DNA of 64,000 bases, taken from positions 18,995 to 82,994 of the forward strand of contig NZ_JAMXFD010000030.1 in assembly GCF_025370875.1 (NCBI RefSeq), in the 5' to 3' direction. The notes beneath the pieces are model-generated. The model did not search any database and was not told where the DNA came from. It saw nothing but the letters and a program-made list of their open reading frames with translations. Position numbers and translations under genes: made by a program. This DNA is from Laspinema palackyanum D2c. GTDB lineage: Bacteria > Cyanobacteriota > Cyanobacteriia > Cyanobacteriales > Laspinemataceae. Shown here piece after piece: positions 19,865 to 29,117 of the stretch (position 1 is its first letter; the number at the start of each line of letters is the position of its first letter).

Positions 19865-19974
19865 CTAGTAGCACGTCTAGGCTAAAATTGTGGGTAAAAA
19901 TTTCTGAGTTCCCGCCTTGGCAAGGCGGGTTAGGAGGGATAGAACCCACAATTTTAAGCTGGACGCGCTACTAG
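19865..19974. mobile_element. MITE-like element, family B (110 bp)
   Basis: A 31-bp imperfect terminal inverted repeat: the left end begins CTAGTAGCACGTCTAGGCTA and the right end, inverted, CTAGTAGCGCGTCCAGCTTA; both continue into AAAATTGTGGGT. An 8-bp hairpin (CCCGCCTT / AAGGCGGG, 19911-19929) lies at the centre. It is non-coding, between the ychF and pentapeptide/FHA genes. Confidence 0.75.
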
Positions 19975-20029
19975 GTCGGCTGTAGAGGTTCAAACCCTCG
20001 CCGGTTGTGGGGATCACTGTATCGATCGC

Positions 20030-21379
20030 CTAGGGATGAATTGACCCATCTGGCATTGTAGCGCCGGAAAGGTTGGTATGGCTCAGATTGCTACCCGTGA
20101 GGTTCGCGCCATACAGGTTAGCACCTTTAAGGTTAGCCCGATAGAAATTAGCCCCAGTCAGGTTAGCATTCCGCAAGTCCGCTTGACTTAAATCAGCCTC
20201 ACTCAGGGAAGTGGGTTGCCGGTTCTGCTCATCCTGCAATTCGAGTTCATCCCCGTTGAGAATTAACAGAAAAGGTCCGATGCGAATTCGGGCCCCATCC
20301 GGTAGGACCATTGATTCCTCGATCTGCTGGTCATTGACAAAAACCCCATTCGTGCTGTTGTGGTCACGGATGATATATTGTCCGTTGTCTTCGATGTCGA
20401 TGGAAGCATGACGACGAGAGACAAAGGGGGAATAAATCTGTAAGGAGACGCTGGGATCGCGACCCAGCATGACGGACTTTTTGTTTTTCAGGGATAAGGA
20501 CCGCTCGGCGATCGGCTCTTTCTTGGGACTCGACAGATCCGCTCCGACTAACTTCGCTTCGCTGAGGTTAGCCCGACTCAGATTAGCATCGCACAATTTG
20601 ACCCCGCTGAGGTTCGCTTTCCTTAAAGTCGCTTCACTGAGGTTCGCTTCGGTCAAGTTTGCTTCAGTCAAACTGGCTTCACTTAGGTTGGTGCGACTCA
20701 GATTACTCCCAGACAGGTTCGTTCCATCTAGCTTGGCTTTGCTCAAATTGGCTTCACTAAATTTGGCGTTGCGTAAGTCGGCTTCTACTAAATTGGCTTC
20801 GATTAATTTAGCGGCGAATAGTTCGGCATTTCTCAGGTCAGCTTTTTCTAATTTGGCCCCAGTGAGGTCACTATCAAAGAGTCGCGCTTCACTTAAATTG
20901 GCCCCATTCAATTTAGCCCCATTCAACTTGGCATTATTCAGGCTGGCAAAAGAAAGATTACTATCGCTTAAGTTGGCTTGACTTAAGGTGGCTTCATTCA
21001 AATTAGCCCGAGTCAAATTGGCTCCACTGAGGTCGGCGCGAGTGAGATTAGCGCGATGAAGGTCCGCATCACTGAGTTCAGCTCGAAATAAATCCGCCCG
21101 AAACAAATCCGCCCGACTGAGGTCGGCATAGCTTAATTTAGCGCCAAAAAGCTTGCCGTTACTCAAGTCCGCACGGCTCAGGTGAGCATTTTCTAAATTG
21201 GCTCCACTGAGTTTGATCCCACTGAGTTTGGCCTCAAATAGGTCAGCACAACTTAGGTCGGCATCGTATAAATCCGCCAGACTGAGTTCAGCAAACATCA
21301 AGTCAGCACGGACTAAGTAGGCACCCCGAAAATCCCTTTCTCCTGCTGCATACCGCTTCAGCAGTTCATTCGCATCCAT
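20030..21379 (-). CDS. pentapeptide repeat protein with embedded FHA domain
   Basis: 449 aa. Residues about 15-285 are A(D/N)LXX pentapeptides. Residues about 300-375 are an FHA domain (VMLGRDPSVSLQI, FVSRRHASIDIE, DHNSTNGVFVNDQ, with the GR, S-RRH and N-STNGV phosphothreonine-binding residues), then about 12 more pentapeptides (390-440). FHA domains bind phosphothreonine peptides, so the protein probably docks a Ser/Thr-kinase substrate onto a beta-helix scaffold. The opening MDANELLKRYAAGERDFRGA is typical of cyanobacterial pentapeptide proteins. Soluble, monocistronic. Confidence 0.93.
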   Translation of the reverse strand: MDANELLKRYAAGERDFRGAYLVRADLMFAELSLADLYDADLSCADLFEAKLSGIKLSGANLENAHLSRADLSNGKLFGAKLSYADLSRADLFRADLFRAELSDADLHRANLTRADLSGANLTRANLNEATLSQANLSDSNLSFASLNNAKLNGAKLNGANLSEARLFDSDLTGAKLEKADLRNAELFAAKLIEANLVEADLRNAKFSEANLSKAKLDGTNLSGSNLSRTNLSEASLTEANLTEANLSEATLRKANLSGVKLCDANLSRANLSEAKLVGADLSSPKKEPIAERSLSLKNKKSVMLGRDPSVSLQIYSPFVSRRHASIDIEDNGQYIIRDHNSTNGVFVNDQQIEESMVLPDGARIRIGPFLLILNGDELELQDEQNRQPTSLSEADLSQADLRNANLTGANFYRANLKGANLYGANLTGSNLSHTNLSGATMPDGSIHP

Positions 21380-21465
21380 ATTGGTTTAGTGGTAGAGAGT
21401 TAGCAAGGAAAGCTGTATCTAAAAATCTTCCCAAAACCGAACCCTTTTGACTGCCTGATAATCCC

Positions 21466-24303
21466 CTACGGCTGTTGAATGGAGTCCCGGGGAAAATATT
21501 GGGCCAGATAAGCCTCGGCATCAGAGCGGCTTTGGATTTCCCCGTCTAGGGTGGCCGCAAGCAGGCTGTCTAAAATGGTCTTAAACTGGGGTCCGGGTTT
21601 GTAACCGAGGGCTTTGAGATCGTTGCCGTTGAGTAACGGTTTGACATTCATCCAGTGATAGATATATTGCCAAATTCTCCGCCTGAGAGCTTTGGGACTC
21701 ATGACAGCGATCGCCATCAACAACGTCCGGTCATAAGGGCTTAACAATCGGACTACCTCGCTGGGTCGGGAAGTCTCCCTCACCGGCATGATTGCGATCT
21801 CCGCCGTTGCCAACTGTTCTAAGCGCTCAATGCTATCGGTACTCATTTGCAAATTTTGGGCCACCTCGACCCTCCATTGCGGCTCTAAATGAGCAATTAG
21901 CAGTTCTAAGCGAATCTGCCACGATTCGGGAAGGGTCTTAAGCGGCGATTCTGCTCCATTCACCGTACCCTGAATTTGACGAATCCAGCGATCGACCGAT
22001 CGCAATTGCTGCCATAAATCCCGGTCTAATTTTAAGCTGGGATGGATGCAGCGTAATGCATCAAACGAGTCTAATAATTGCAAAGCCCGTTGCCAGTAGG
22101 GGGCTTGTAAAATATATTTCAGTTCATTTTTCAGCCTGGTTTCCAATGCGGGCACGCGCCGAGTTAACTCCGGCGATCGCAAATAGACCCCACTCTCCAT
22201 CGCCAGCCGAATATACCCTTGCGTCTGAGGTTCAATCTCAAATCCCAGCCTTACCGCAAACCGCACCGCCCGATAAATCCGCGTCGGGTCCTCAATAAAA
22301 CTATTGGCGTGTAACACCCGAATCTGTCCCGCCTGCAAATCCAACCATCCCCCAAAGAAATCCAAAATTTCCCCCCGACGATTCGGTCCGGTAAGCCTCA
22401 CCGCGAGAGCATTCAGGGTGAAATCTCTGCGGTAGAGGTCTTGCCGAATGGAGGAAGCTTCCACTTCTGGATTCGCCGCTGGATATGGATAAAATTCTGT
22501 CCGAGCCGTGGCAATATCAACCCACAGGGAGTCTAAATCCGGGTCTTTATGCCACAACAAGGCAGCGGTTTGGAATTGGCCGTGAATATCTAAACGAGCG
22601 TTGGGATAGAGTTTTTGGAGCTGTTCAGCCAGTTCTACCCCGGCAGCATCATCGGTCCGGGAATCGAACCCATCCACGACGAGATCAATATCCGTGAGCA
22701 GCAAGGGTGAGCGATCGCCTTCGATCTCTTTCTGGCTCTTTTCTTTTTCTACTAAATTAAACCCCGAACTGCCTTCTTGGTGATAAATTGCCCAGAGGAT
22801 GTCCCGGACTGCTCCACCGACGAGATAAAGATGCCAACCCCGTTCTTGGGCAAGTTGGGCCGCACGGTTGAGGAGGTTGACCAGTTGTGGCGCAAGGCGA
22901 TCGCTCAGGAGGGAGGCCACTTCCCGAGGTAAGGGACAGTAGGGCGGGCTTCCGCTTAAATTGCTCTGAGAGCCGATCGCACTATCCTGGTGCAGTTGTC
23001 GCAAGACATCGGTGCGCGTGACAATGCCTTGTAATGACCCCTCCGACAACACCGGCAATCGCCCGATATCAAAGGTAACCATCAGGTCCTCAATCTCTGG
23101 TAACGGCGTATCCGGGGCGATCGTTCTAACATTGCTACTCATGTACCCTTTTACCGGCGCATGACCCAATCCATGATGCAGGGCAATATCTAGGTCCCGG
23201 CGACAAATCACCCCTACCAGAGTTCCAGTTTCATTCACCACGGATAACCCAGAATGTCCGTAGCGTAACAGAATGCGCTGGGCTTCATGAATGGTGGTTT
23301 CAGGTCGAATCGTCCGCACTGGGGAGGACATCAATTCTCGGGCGACAGGTTGATGAGGAATCTGCTTTTTAAATTCTTCGAGGATTTCCTGGAAGGTAAC
23401 CATTGGGTTCGTGAGGCGCAAACTGACCGAACTGGCACGGGGATGTCCCCCACCTCCCCAAGGACTCAATAAGGTTTGCAGATTGGTCCCGGAAATGCGC
23501 GATCGCCCGATCACCACTAGCCGCTGTTCGTCGGATCCTTTAATGGAATAGCGATTTCCCAACAGCAGCGCTTCCGTGTCGATAATCTCCATGATTTGCG
23601 CCGCAACACTGGATAACCCAGCAATGTATTCGGGAGTTTCCAACAGTATCGTAGAAACGAGATGACCCTGGATCGTTTCTGTGTGCAGGGTGTCTAATGC
23701 TGTAGTGAGCAGGTCCTGGAGTCGGGGAGATAATCCCGGTTCGATATATTCGGCAATTACCGATAAAGAAGCGCCTTGCTCCATTAACCAAGCTAAGGCG
23801 ATCGCATCCCGTGGGGTCGTATGGTCAAAGGTTAGGGACCCCGTATCCACATGAATGCCCAGGGCCATGACGGTTGCTTCCGCCACATTCAAGACTAGCC
23901 GGTTCGGATCGGGCTCCAATCCCAGACGAAGCTGTTCCACGATCGCCGTCGTCGTGGCTCCTAGGGCTTCAATATGAGTCTCTGTCGCGGGAATATCACT
24001 CTGAGCATGAGGGTGATGATCCCACACCGAAATGGGGACTGGCAAATCTAACCATTCCGCTACTTTACCCAGGCGATCGCGCTGTTGGGTATCCACCACC
24101 GTCACGGAACGAATGCGATCGGGATTGACCGATCGCCGTTCAATCAAGGGATACTCATCGCGATGTAAGGCCAAAAATTGCCGGACTCCCGGATGGCAAC
24201 CCCCCGCGAGTACAATTCGACTTCCGGGGGATAACCGAGTCACTCCCACCGCAGCCCCCAAAGTATCGAAATCTGCCGTGGTATGACACAAAATAATGTC
24301 CAT
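21466..24303 (-). CDS. A-adding tRNA nucleotidyltransferase with DHH and CBS domains
   Basis: 945 aa from the ATG at 24303 (another ATG at 24315). Order: DHH phosphoesterase-like domain (ILCHTTADFDTLGAA, VWDHHPH), DHHA1 with GGGGHPRASS, two CBS domains (about 315-435: MSSPVRTI, MSSNVRTI) and a class II nucleotidyltransferase (GGAVRDILW about 494, DIDLVVDG about 537, RRDFTLNAL, IEDPTRIYRAVRFA). This architecture is that of the bacterial A-adding enzymes; Synechocystis and Aquifex split CCA addition between a CC-adding and an A-adding enzyme. The expected partner CC-adding gene is not in the window. Specificity is inferred from domain order. Confidence 0.93.
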   Translation of the reverse strand: MDIILCHTTADFDTLGAAVGVTRLSPGSRIVLAGGCHPGVRQFLALHRDEYPLIERRSVNPDRIRSVTVVDTQQRDRLGKVAEWLDLPVPISVWDHHPHAQSDIPATETHIEALGATTTAIVEQLRLGLEPDPNRLVLNVAEATVMALGIHVDTGSLTFDHTTPRDAIALAWLMEQGASLSVIAEYIEPGLSPRLQDLLTTALDTLHTETIQGHLVSTILLETPEYIAGLSSVAAQIMEIIDTEALLLGNRYSIKGSDEQRLVVIGRSRISGTNLQTLLSPWGGGGHPRASSVSLRLTNPMVTFQEILEEFKKQIPHQPVARELMSSPVRTIRPETTIHEAQRILLRYGHSGLSVVNETGTLVGVICRRDLDIALHHGLGHAPVKGYMSSNVRTIAPDTPLPEIEDLMVTFDIGRLPVLSEGSLQGIVTRTDVLRQLHQDSAIGSQSNLSGSPPYCPLPREVASLLSDRLAPQLVNLLNRAAQLAQERGWHLYLVGGAVRDILWAIYHQEGSSGFNLVEKEKSQKEIEGDRSPLLLTDIDLVVDGFDSRTDDAAGVELAEQLQKLYPNARLDIHGQFQTAALLWHKDPDLDSLWVDIATARTEFYPYPAANPEVEASSIRQDLYRRDFTLNALAVRLTGPNRRGEILDFFGGWLDLQAGQIRVLHANSFIEDPTRIYRAVRFAVRLGFEIEPQTQGYIRLAMESGVYLRSPELTRRVPALETRLKNELKYILQAPYWQRALQLLDSFDALRCIHPSLKLDRDLWQQLRSVDRWIRQIQGTVNGAESPLKTLPESWQIRLELLIAHLEPQWRVEVAQNLQMSTDSIERLEQLATAEIAIMPVRETSRPSEVVRLLSPYDRTLLMAIAVMSPKALRRRIWQYIYHWMNVKPLLNGNDLKALGYKPGPQFKTILDSLLAATLDGEIQSRSDAEAYLAQYFPRDSIQQP

Positions 24304-24357
24304 TTTTCTTGTCATGTCTTTGTTAGAGATAGGGGAGATGGGGAGGATGGGGAAGAT

Positions 24358-24526
24358 GTTTGTAGTAACGACTTCAGTCGTTTCCTCGTTACTTGGCGTG
24401 AGCCAAGTAACGCCCTCATATCAGGCGGGTCCTCCAGTTCCGAAGCCGCCGCTAGACCCTTGGATTGCTCCTGTGATGGCTTACGCCATCACACGATAGC
24501 AACGACAGCAAGTCGTTACTACAAAC
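24358..24526. mobile_element. MITE-like element, family C
   Basis: Terminal inverted repeat GTTTGTAGTAACGACTT (24358-24374) and its complement ending at 24526. It contains a second pair CGTTACTTGGC / GCCAAGTAACG (about 24387-24412). On both sides it is flanked by inverted G-rich/C-rich tracts (GGGGAGATGGGGAGGATGGG at 24332-24351; the C-rich counterpart at 24526-24580). Non-coding. The TTTGTAGTAACGACTT type repeat is, as I recall, widespread in cyanobacteria. Confidence 0.7.
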
Positions 24527-24716
24527 TTCCCCATCCTCCCCCTCTCGATGGCGGTCCTCCCCATCTCCCCCATCTCCTTAACAATAAAGCCTGTACTCCC
24601 TCTATGAGTGTGGGTCATTTTTTGGTAGGTTAAGAATTAGAGCAATTAATTAACCGATATTTGCTCTAGTTTGAACTCTGATTACTAGACCACTGCTGTC
24701 AAAGGAAGAAAAAAAC

Positions 24717-24905
24717 ATGACAATTATTTTTCAACTGGCTCTTGCCGCTCTGGTTTTCTTGTCTTTTGTGATGGTCGTGGGCGTCCCTGTCGCTTATGCC
24801 TCTCCCCAAAACTGGGATCAATCTAAACCCCTGCTGTTCATTGGTTCGGGTGTTTGGTTTGCTCTGGTGATTCTGGTGGGAGTTTTAAACTTTTTGGTGG
24901 TATAA
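24717..24905 (+). CDS. psbZ: photosystem II protein PsbZ (Ycf9)
   Basis: 62 aa with two transmembrane helices ([20 protein letters not shown] and [20 protein letters not shown]) joined by the diagnostic loop [14 protein letters not shown]. It is a thylakoid subunit at the PSII periphery near CP43. An AAAGGAAG ribosome site lies upstream. It is followed by ribH 160 bp downstream, an arrangement known in cyanobacteria. Confidence 0.97.
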   Translation: MTIIFQLALAALVFLSFVMVVGVPVAYASPQNWDQSKPLLFIGSGVWFALVILVGVLNFLVV

Positions 24906-25065
24906 GCACCCTGCTATTTGGGGCAGTGATCGAAAGGTGCAAGGGGCGCTCGGTCTGATTCCGATGGTCTTTTGTCCTTTCGATTCCCGATCGCCCGTTG
25001 CACAGGGGGAGCCTGAACGCTTACCCCCACAACTTTATCGATAATCAATTAGACCTAAAACTAAT

Positions 25066-25668
25066 ATGGCCGTTTTTGAGGGAACGTTTACCCAGACTGA
25101 AGGCTTGCGGTTTGCGATCGTGATCAGTCGCTTCAATGATTTGATTGTAGGCAAACTGTTACAAGGCTGTGAAGATGCTCTCAAGCGCCACGGTGTGGAC
25201 GTGGATCCCCAGGGGACTCAAGTGGATTATGTTTGGATTCCCGGGAGTTTTGAGGTGCCCATTGTGGCACGTCAACTGGCGCTGTCGGGACGTTATGATG
25301 CTGTGATTTGCTTAGGTGCAGTCATCCGAGGTCAAACGCCTCATTTTGATTATGTGGCAGCAGAGGTCTCGAAAGGGATTGCAGCGGCTGGATATCAGTC
25401 GGGGGTGCCGGTAATTTTTGGCATTATTACGGCAGATACGATGCAGCAAGCCTTAGAACGGGCCGGGGTGAAGAGTAATAAGGGCTGGGATTATGGGATG
25501 AATGCCCTAGAAATGGCGAGTTTAATGCGGCGCTTAAATCAGGTAGGTCCCGGGGAGGGGACGGCCTCTGATGCGGCGGCCCTAAGCGGTGGCGATCGCT
25601 CTTTACCGGCTTCTTCATCAAATCCCTCTCGGTCTGCCCAGGTTTCCACCCATATTGAAGGCGCATAA
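25066..25668 (+). CDS. ribH: 6,7-dimethyl-8-ribityllumazine synthase
   Basis: 200 aa. It condenses 5-amino-6-ribitylaminouracil with 3,4-dihydroxybutanone phosphate to lumazine, the penultimate step of riboflavin synthesis. Visible: [52 protein letters not shown] (catalytic His), [17 protein letters not shown] and [16 protein letters not shown]. The core ends near residue 160. A C-terminal tail of about 40 residues rich in Ser/Ala ([20 protein letters not shown]) exceeds the family's usual length and is predicted disordered. It probably forms the usual 60-mer or pentamer. Confidence 0.96.
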   Translation: MAVFEGTFTQTEGLRFAIVISRFNDLIVGKLLQGCEDALKRHGVDVDPQGTQVDYVWIPGSFEVPIVARQLALSGRYDAVICLGAVIRGQTPHFDYVAAEVSKGIAAAGYQSGVPVIFGIITADTMQQALERAGVKSNKGWDYGMNALEMASLMRRLNQVGPGEGTASDAAALSGGDRSLPASSSNPSRSAQVSTHIEGA

Positions 25669-25694
25669 GCCTTGCCTGCTGGACGTTTCGGGGC

Positions 25695-25717
25695 TTTGAG
25701 CGACGCTCAAAAAATTT
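25695..25717 (+). terminator. terminator of ribH
   Basis: TTTGAGCG, a 1-nt centre, CGCTCAAA, then AAATTTTT. It lies 27 bp after the ribH stop and before the tRNA-Gly promoter. Confidence 0.55.
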
Positions 25718-25730
25718 TTGAGCGATCGCC

Positions 25731-25761
25731 TTGACAAACCTGGGTGACTCTGCCATACTAA
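25731..25761 (+). promoter_or_regulatory. promoter of tRNA-Gly
   Basis: TTGACA at 25731-25736 and a TACTAA/CATACT -10 region around 25754-25761 (spacer 17-19 nt), about 15 nt before the tRNA 5' end. Confidence 0.55.
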
Positions 25762-25776
25762 TAAAGTCAAAGATTT

Positions 25777-25848
25777 GCGGGTATAGCTCAGTGGTAGAGC
25801 GTCACCTTGCCAAGGTGAATGTCGCGCGTTCGAATCGCGTTACCCGCT
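25777..25848 (+). tRNA. tRNA-Gly (anticodon GCC)
   Basis: 72-nt cloverleaf read by eye. Acceptor GCGGGTA / TACCCGC, discriminator U, D-stem GCTC/GAGC, anticodon stem TCACC/GGTGA with loop TTGCCAA (anticodon GCC), T-arm GCGCG-TTCGAAT-CGCGT. The CCA end is not encoded. Confidence 0.97.
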
Positions 25849-26192
25849 TTAAAAATAAAAAATCAATTACCCTGGCAGAAACGGGTTTTACAATCTGGAT
25901 TCGGGTTGAGAATCTCGATTGCAGTTGTTATGATCCAGTTGGAAGACCTTAGTGGTTGTGACATGGGGAAGTCAACCAAAAAAACCATCTGAAGATCCTC
26001 CTTCAGACAACCGCAAGGCGATTAAAACTCCCGAATGCTACAATCAGTCCTGTAATATAAACGGGAAAACGGAGTATTATGCTCCGCTCATAAACTGTCA
26101 AAATTTCCAGGCGATCGCCGAGAATAACCGATCGCAGAGATTGGCCAGTCTATGTTGTAAAAAAGTCGTGGAATTTTTATGGATTAGCGCCT
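25849..26192. other. intergenic region, 344 bp
   Basis: No gene seen. One small hairpin (TCTGAAG / CTTCAGA, 25988-26007). Confidence 0.5.
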
Positions 26193-26600
26193 GTGCCATC
26201 TCAAAAATCCCAAAAGATCGACCTCAATGCAGAGTACCCCTGTCCCTGTAGGCGGAGGGGACGTTTAGTACCGATCACCCTAACCGAAGCCTTGGGGTGC
26301 GATCGGTGTCAAAATATTTTTGTGGTCACCGAAGATGGACAGGGGATCGAGCAACTCCCCACCAATTCCCCCTATAAACGGTGTTGGAACTGGAACGGCA
26401 ATCAATGGTGCATAGCCAATACCCGTCTGAGGGAAAGCTACTTACCCATGTCCCTCGTGATTGTCATCGGCCTAGTGGTATTCTGGTTACCCTACGCTCT
26501 GGGTTTACCCCTAGGCCCAAGCGTGATCCCTTGGGTCATTTTAGCGGTGTTGCTGGCAACCTTGCCAGCCTTAATGGTTTGGTTGGCTTACAGGCGATAG
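26193..26600 (+). CDS. conserved hypothetical membrane protein with zinc-ribbon-like N-terminus
   Basis: 135 aa, start GTG at 26193 (weakly supported). Two cysteine pairs (YPCPC and GCDRCQNIF) about 30 residues apart suggest a zinc ribbon. Two transmembrane helices follow (LVIVIGLVVFWLPYALGLPL and VIPWVILAVLLATLPALMVW). The stop codon is immediately followed by the proA ATG, so the two genes are probably co-translated. Function unknown. Confidence 0.8.
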   Translation: MPSQKSQKIDLNAEYPCPCRRRGRLVPITLTEALGCDRCQNIFVVTEDGQGIEQLPTNSPYKRCWNWNGNQWCIANTRLRESYLPMSLVIVIGLVVFWLPYALGLPLGPSVIPWVILAVLLATLPALMVWLAYRR

Positions 26601-27878
26601 ATGAGCTCGATGACAACAGATTCTACTTTTCCCCCTGATCCTGATGCGATGGCAGTCGTGGAGAGCGTCTATCAAGCTTCTTTGATAATGGCGCAGACTT
26701 CCAGCCAACAACGAACCCGTGCTTTGGAGGGGATGGCAAAATCCCTCAAGGAAGCCTCGGATGAGATTTTAGAAGCCAATACCCTCGATTTGGAAGCCTC
26801 CCGGGAAATGGCAGTGCCTGATTTGATTCTGGAATGGCTGAAGTTGACGCCAGAACGGATCCAGACAACGGTTCAAATTCTGCAACGGTTGGCGGAGTTG
26901 TCCGATCCGATGCGCCGGGTGATGAATGCCTCCTACCAAGTGGAGGGGTCACAATCCTACTGCCAATTAATGCCTTTAGGGGTGATCAGTTTAGTCTATG
27001 AAGCGTTACCGGATTTAGGGGCGATCGCCGCCGGGTTGTGCATCAAAACCGGCAACTGTCTGATTCTCAAAGGCGGAATGTATGCAGCTCACTCCAACGC
27101 TGCGATCGCCGATGCCTTGCAACGATCGCTATTCAAAGCCGATATGCCCGAAGGCTGTCTGGAAATGATTCCGGCAGAAATGGGAGTCTCCACCCGCGAT
27201 TTAGTCCGCCAAGATAAATATATCAATTTAGTCATCCCTTATGGTCGCCCTAGTCTCGTCCAGCAGGTGATTCGGCAAGCGACGGTCCCCGTACTTAAGT
27301 CCGGCATGGGCAATTGTTACCTCTATTGGTCCCCCAGCGGCAGTATGGATTTAGCCCGATGGGTGATTCAAGACTCTCACGAAAGTGAACCCGATCCCGT
27401 CAATGCCATTGAAAAGGTCCTGATTCATCGCAATCAAAAACCCTCTTCCCTCTCGATGTTGTTTAACAGCTTGCAGGATAAAGGGTTTGAAGTTCGGGTG
27501 GATGAGATTCTCAGCGAAGAATTTCCCGAGTTAAAAAAAGTAGAAGAATCAGAATGGGCCTCGGCCTATTTAACCAAAACTGTCGCCTTTAAAGTAGTGG
27601 AGAATTTAGAAACGGCGATCGCCTGGATCAATCAATACAGTAGCGGTCATGCCGATTCTATCGTCACTGAATCCTATCTCGAAAGTTCTCAATTCGGGGG
27701 AGGAGTCAACAGCGCCTCAACCTATATCAACGCTTCCCCTCGCTTTTACCGCTATCCCAAACAGGGAGATGCCATTTTTCTGGGAATGTCCAACCAAAAA
27801 GGCCATCGCCGAGGCTTAATTGGCCTAGAAAGCTTGACTACCGTCAAACATATCATTCAAGGCAAAGGACAGGTTTAA
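26601..27878 (+). CDS. proA: gamma-glutamyl phosphate reductase
   Basis: 425 aa, NADPH-dependent reduction of gamma-glutamyl phosphate to the semialdehyde in proline synthesis. Visible: ALEGMAKSLKEASDEILEAN, PLGVISLVYEALPD, LCIKTGNCLILKGG, the catalytic Cys in SGMGNCYLYW, and a C-terminal GHADSIVTESY. The usual motif after the Cys is HxYVD; here it is YLYW, typical of a divergent cyanobacterial paralogue, so a second proA may exist elsewhere (inference). No spacing from the upstream gene; ATG at 26601 or 26610. Confidence 0.92.
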   Translation: MSSMTTDSTFPPDPDAMAVVESVYQASLIMAQTSSQQRTRALEGMAKSLKEASDEILEANTLDLEASREMAVPDLILEWLKLTPERIQTTVQILQRLAELSDPMRRVMNASYQVEGSQSYCQLMPLGVISLVYEALPDLGAIAAGLCIKTGNCLILKGGMYAAHSNAAIADALQRSLFKADMPEGCLEMIPAEMGVSTRDLVRQDKYINLVIPYGRPSLVQQVIRQATVPVLKSGMGNCYLYWSPSGSMDLARWVIQDSHESEPDPVNAIEKVLIHRNQKPSSLSMLFNSLQDKGFEVRVDEILSEEFPELKKVEESEWASAYLTKTVAFKVVENLETAIAWINQYSSGHADSIVTESYLESSQFGGGVNSASTYINASPRFYRYPKQGDAIFLGMSNQKGHRRGLIGLESLTTVKHIIQGKGQV

Positions 27879-28003
27879 ACTCTAATCCCAGAGGGTTGAT
27901 CCTTTGGCTATGAATTAAAAGTGGGGAGGACAATTCAAATTCATCCTCCCCACTCTTTTTTTTCTCAACCCAATCCGAGTTTTGCCGGTTTAAACCTCAG
28001 TGG

Positions 28004-28873
28004 TTATTTTGCTACTAACTTGACATTTTTCGCAAGGCCCAGGGCTTGTAAAAATTGAATCGTCATCCAAGTAAAATCAATTTCCCACCACTGCATTCCA
28101 TGTCGGGCAGAATATTGATAGGCATGGTGATTATTGTGCCAACCTTCGCCATAGGTGACTAATGCAACCCACCAGCAGTTTGTAGAACGATCTTCACTTT
28201 CGTAGGTGCGATAGCCAAACTTATGAGTAGCGCTGTTCACAAACCAGGTGCAGTGAAACACCACCACCAGGCGAACAAAAATTCCCCAAACCACAAAGGA
28301 CCAGCCGAGTCCTGGGGAAATGGCTTCTCCTAAAAAGTAGAAACTAATCCCTAAAGCAATTTGAATCGGAAGTAAAAACTTGTCGCAAAACTGATAAAAC
28401 GGATCGTCTGCAATATCTTTTGTTAAGCGAGGGATTTCAGCCTCAGCAGGAGAATGATAGAATAGCCAACCCATGTGGCTCCACCAGAAGCCCTGATTGG
28501 AGTCATGGGGATCGGCAGTATTATCCGAGTGGAGATGATGTGCTCGATGCAGTCCAACCCAATCGATCGGACTCCCTTGACAGCTTAGGGTGCCGCAAAA
28601 GATTAGAAAATACTCTAACCACTTGGGTGCGGTAAAGCTGCGATGAGTCACTAATCGATGAAATCCCAGGGTGACTCCCAGACCCCCGGTTACCCAGTGG
28701 AAGAAGACCGCTAACCCCACTGCCGCCCAACTAAAGGTGCTCGGCAGGAATGCGAACAGGGCAAAAGCATGAATGGCAATCATGAAGATGATAACCGGCC
28801 AATCAGGTGGCATCCGGGATAGATCTTGCCCTATTGTTTCTTGTGTTTCTTGTGTTGAACTGACAATCGTCAT
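28004..28873 (-). CDS. desC: acyl-lipid (delta-9) fatty acid desaturase
   Basis: 289 aa from the ATG at 28873; the frame runs upstream for 24 codons without a good start. Integral membrane di-iron enzyme. Three His boxes: HRLVTHRS, HRAHH and HNNHH, in the spacing of the delta-9 desaturase family. Four or so transmembrane helices (PVIIFMIAIHAFALFAFLPS etc.). Introduces the first double bond into membrane-lipid acyl chains using ferredoxin as the electron donor; important in cold acclimation. The delta-9 assignment rests on family resemblance. Confidence 0.93.
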   Translation of the reverse strand: MTIVSSTQETQETIGQDLSRMPPDWPVIIFMIAIHAFALFAFLPSTFSWAAVGLAVFFHWVTGGLGVTLGFHRLVTHRSFTAPKWLEYFLIFCGTLSCQGSPIDWVGLHRAHHLHSDNTADPHDSNQGFWWSHMGWLFYHSPAEAEIPRLTKDIADDPFYQFCDKFLLPIQIALGISFYFLGEAISPGLGWSFVVWGIFVRLVVVFHCTWFVNSATHKFGYRTYESEDRSTNCWWVALVTYGEGWHNNHHAYQYSARHGMQWWEIDFTWMTIQFLQALGLAKNVKLVAK

Positions 28874-29117
28874 CTGTGACCTTATTGTGACCTTATTACA
28901 AATTTTTCTGCCAAAATCTGCTGTGGGATGTTGCAATGGCACCATCGCCGATTAAGCGTGAGGTCTAGTCTTTTTGCCCTAAAGCGCGATCGCCTCGACT
29001 CCCGGTAAGAGTCCGTCAGAACGCCCAAGGCAGGCAAAACCCTCGATTGGCTGAGATTATTTTACATCAGGGCAATTTTTCCCCTTAACTAACTGTAACA
29101 TTTCACACGAGGTTTTG

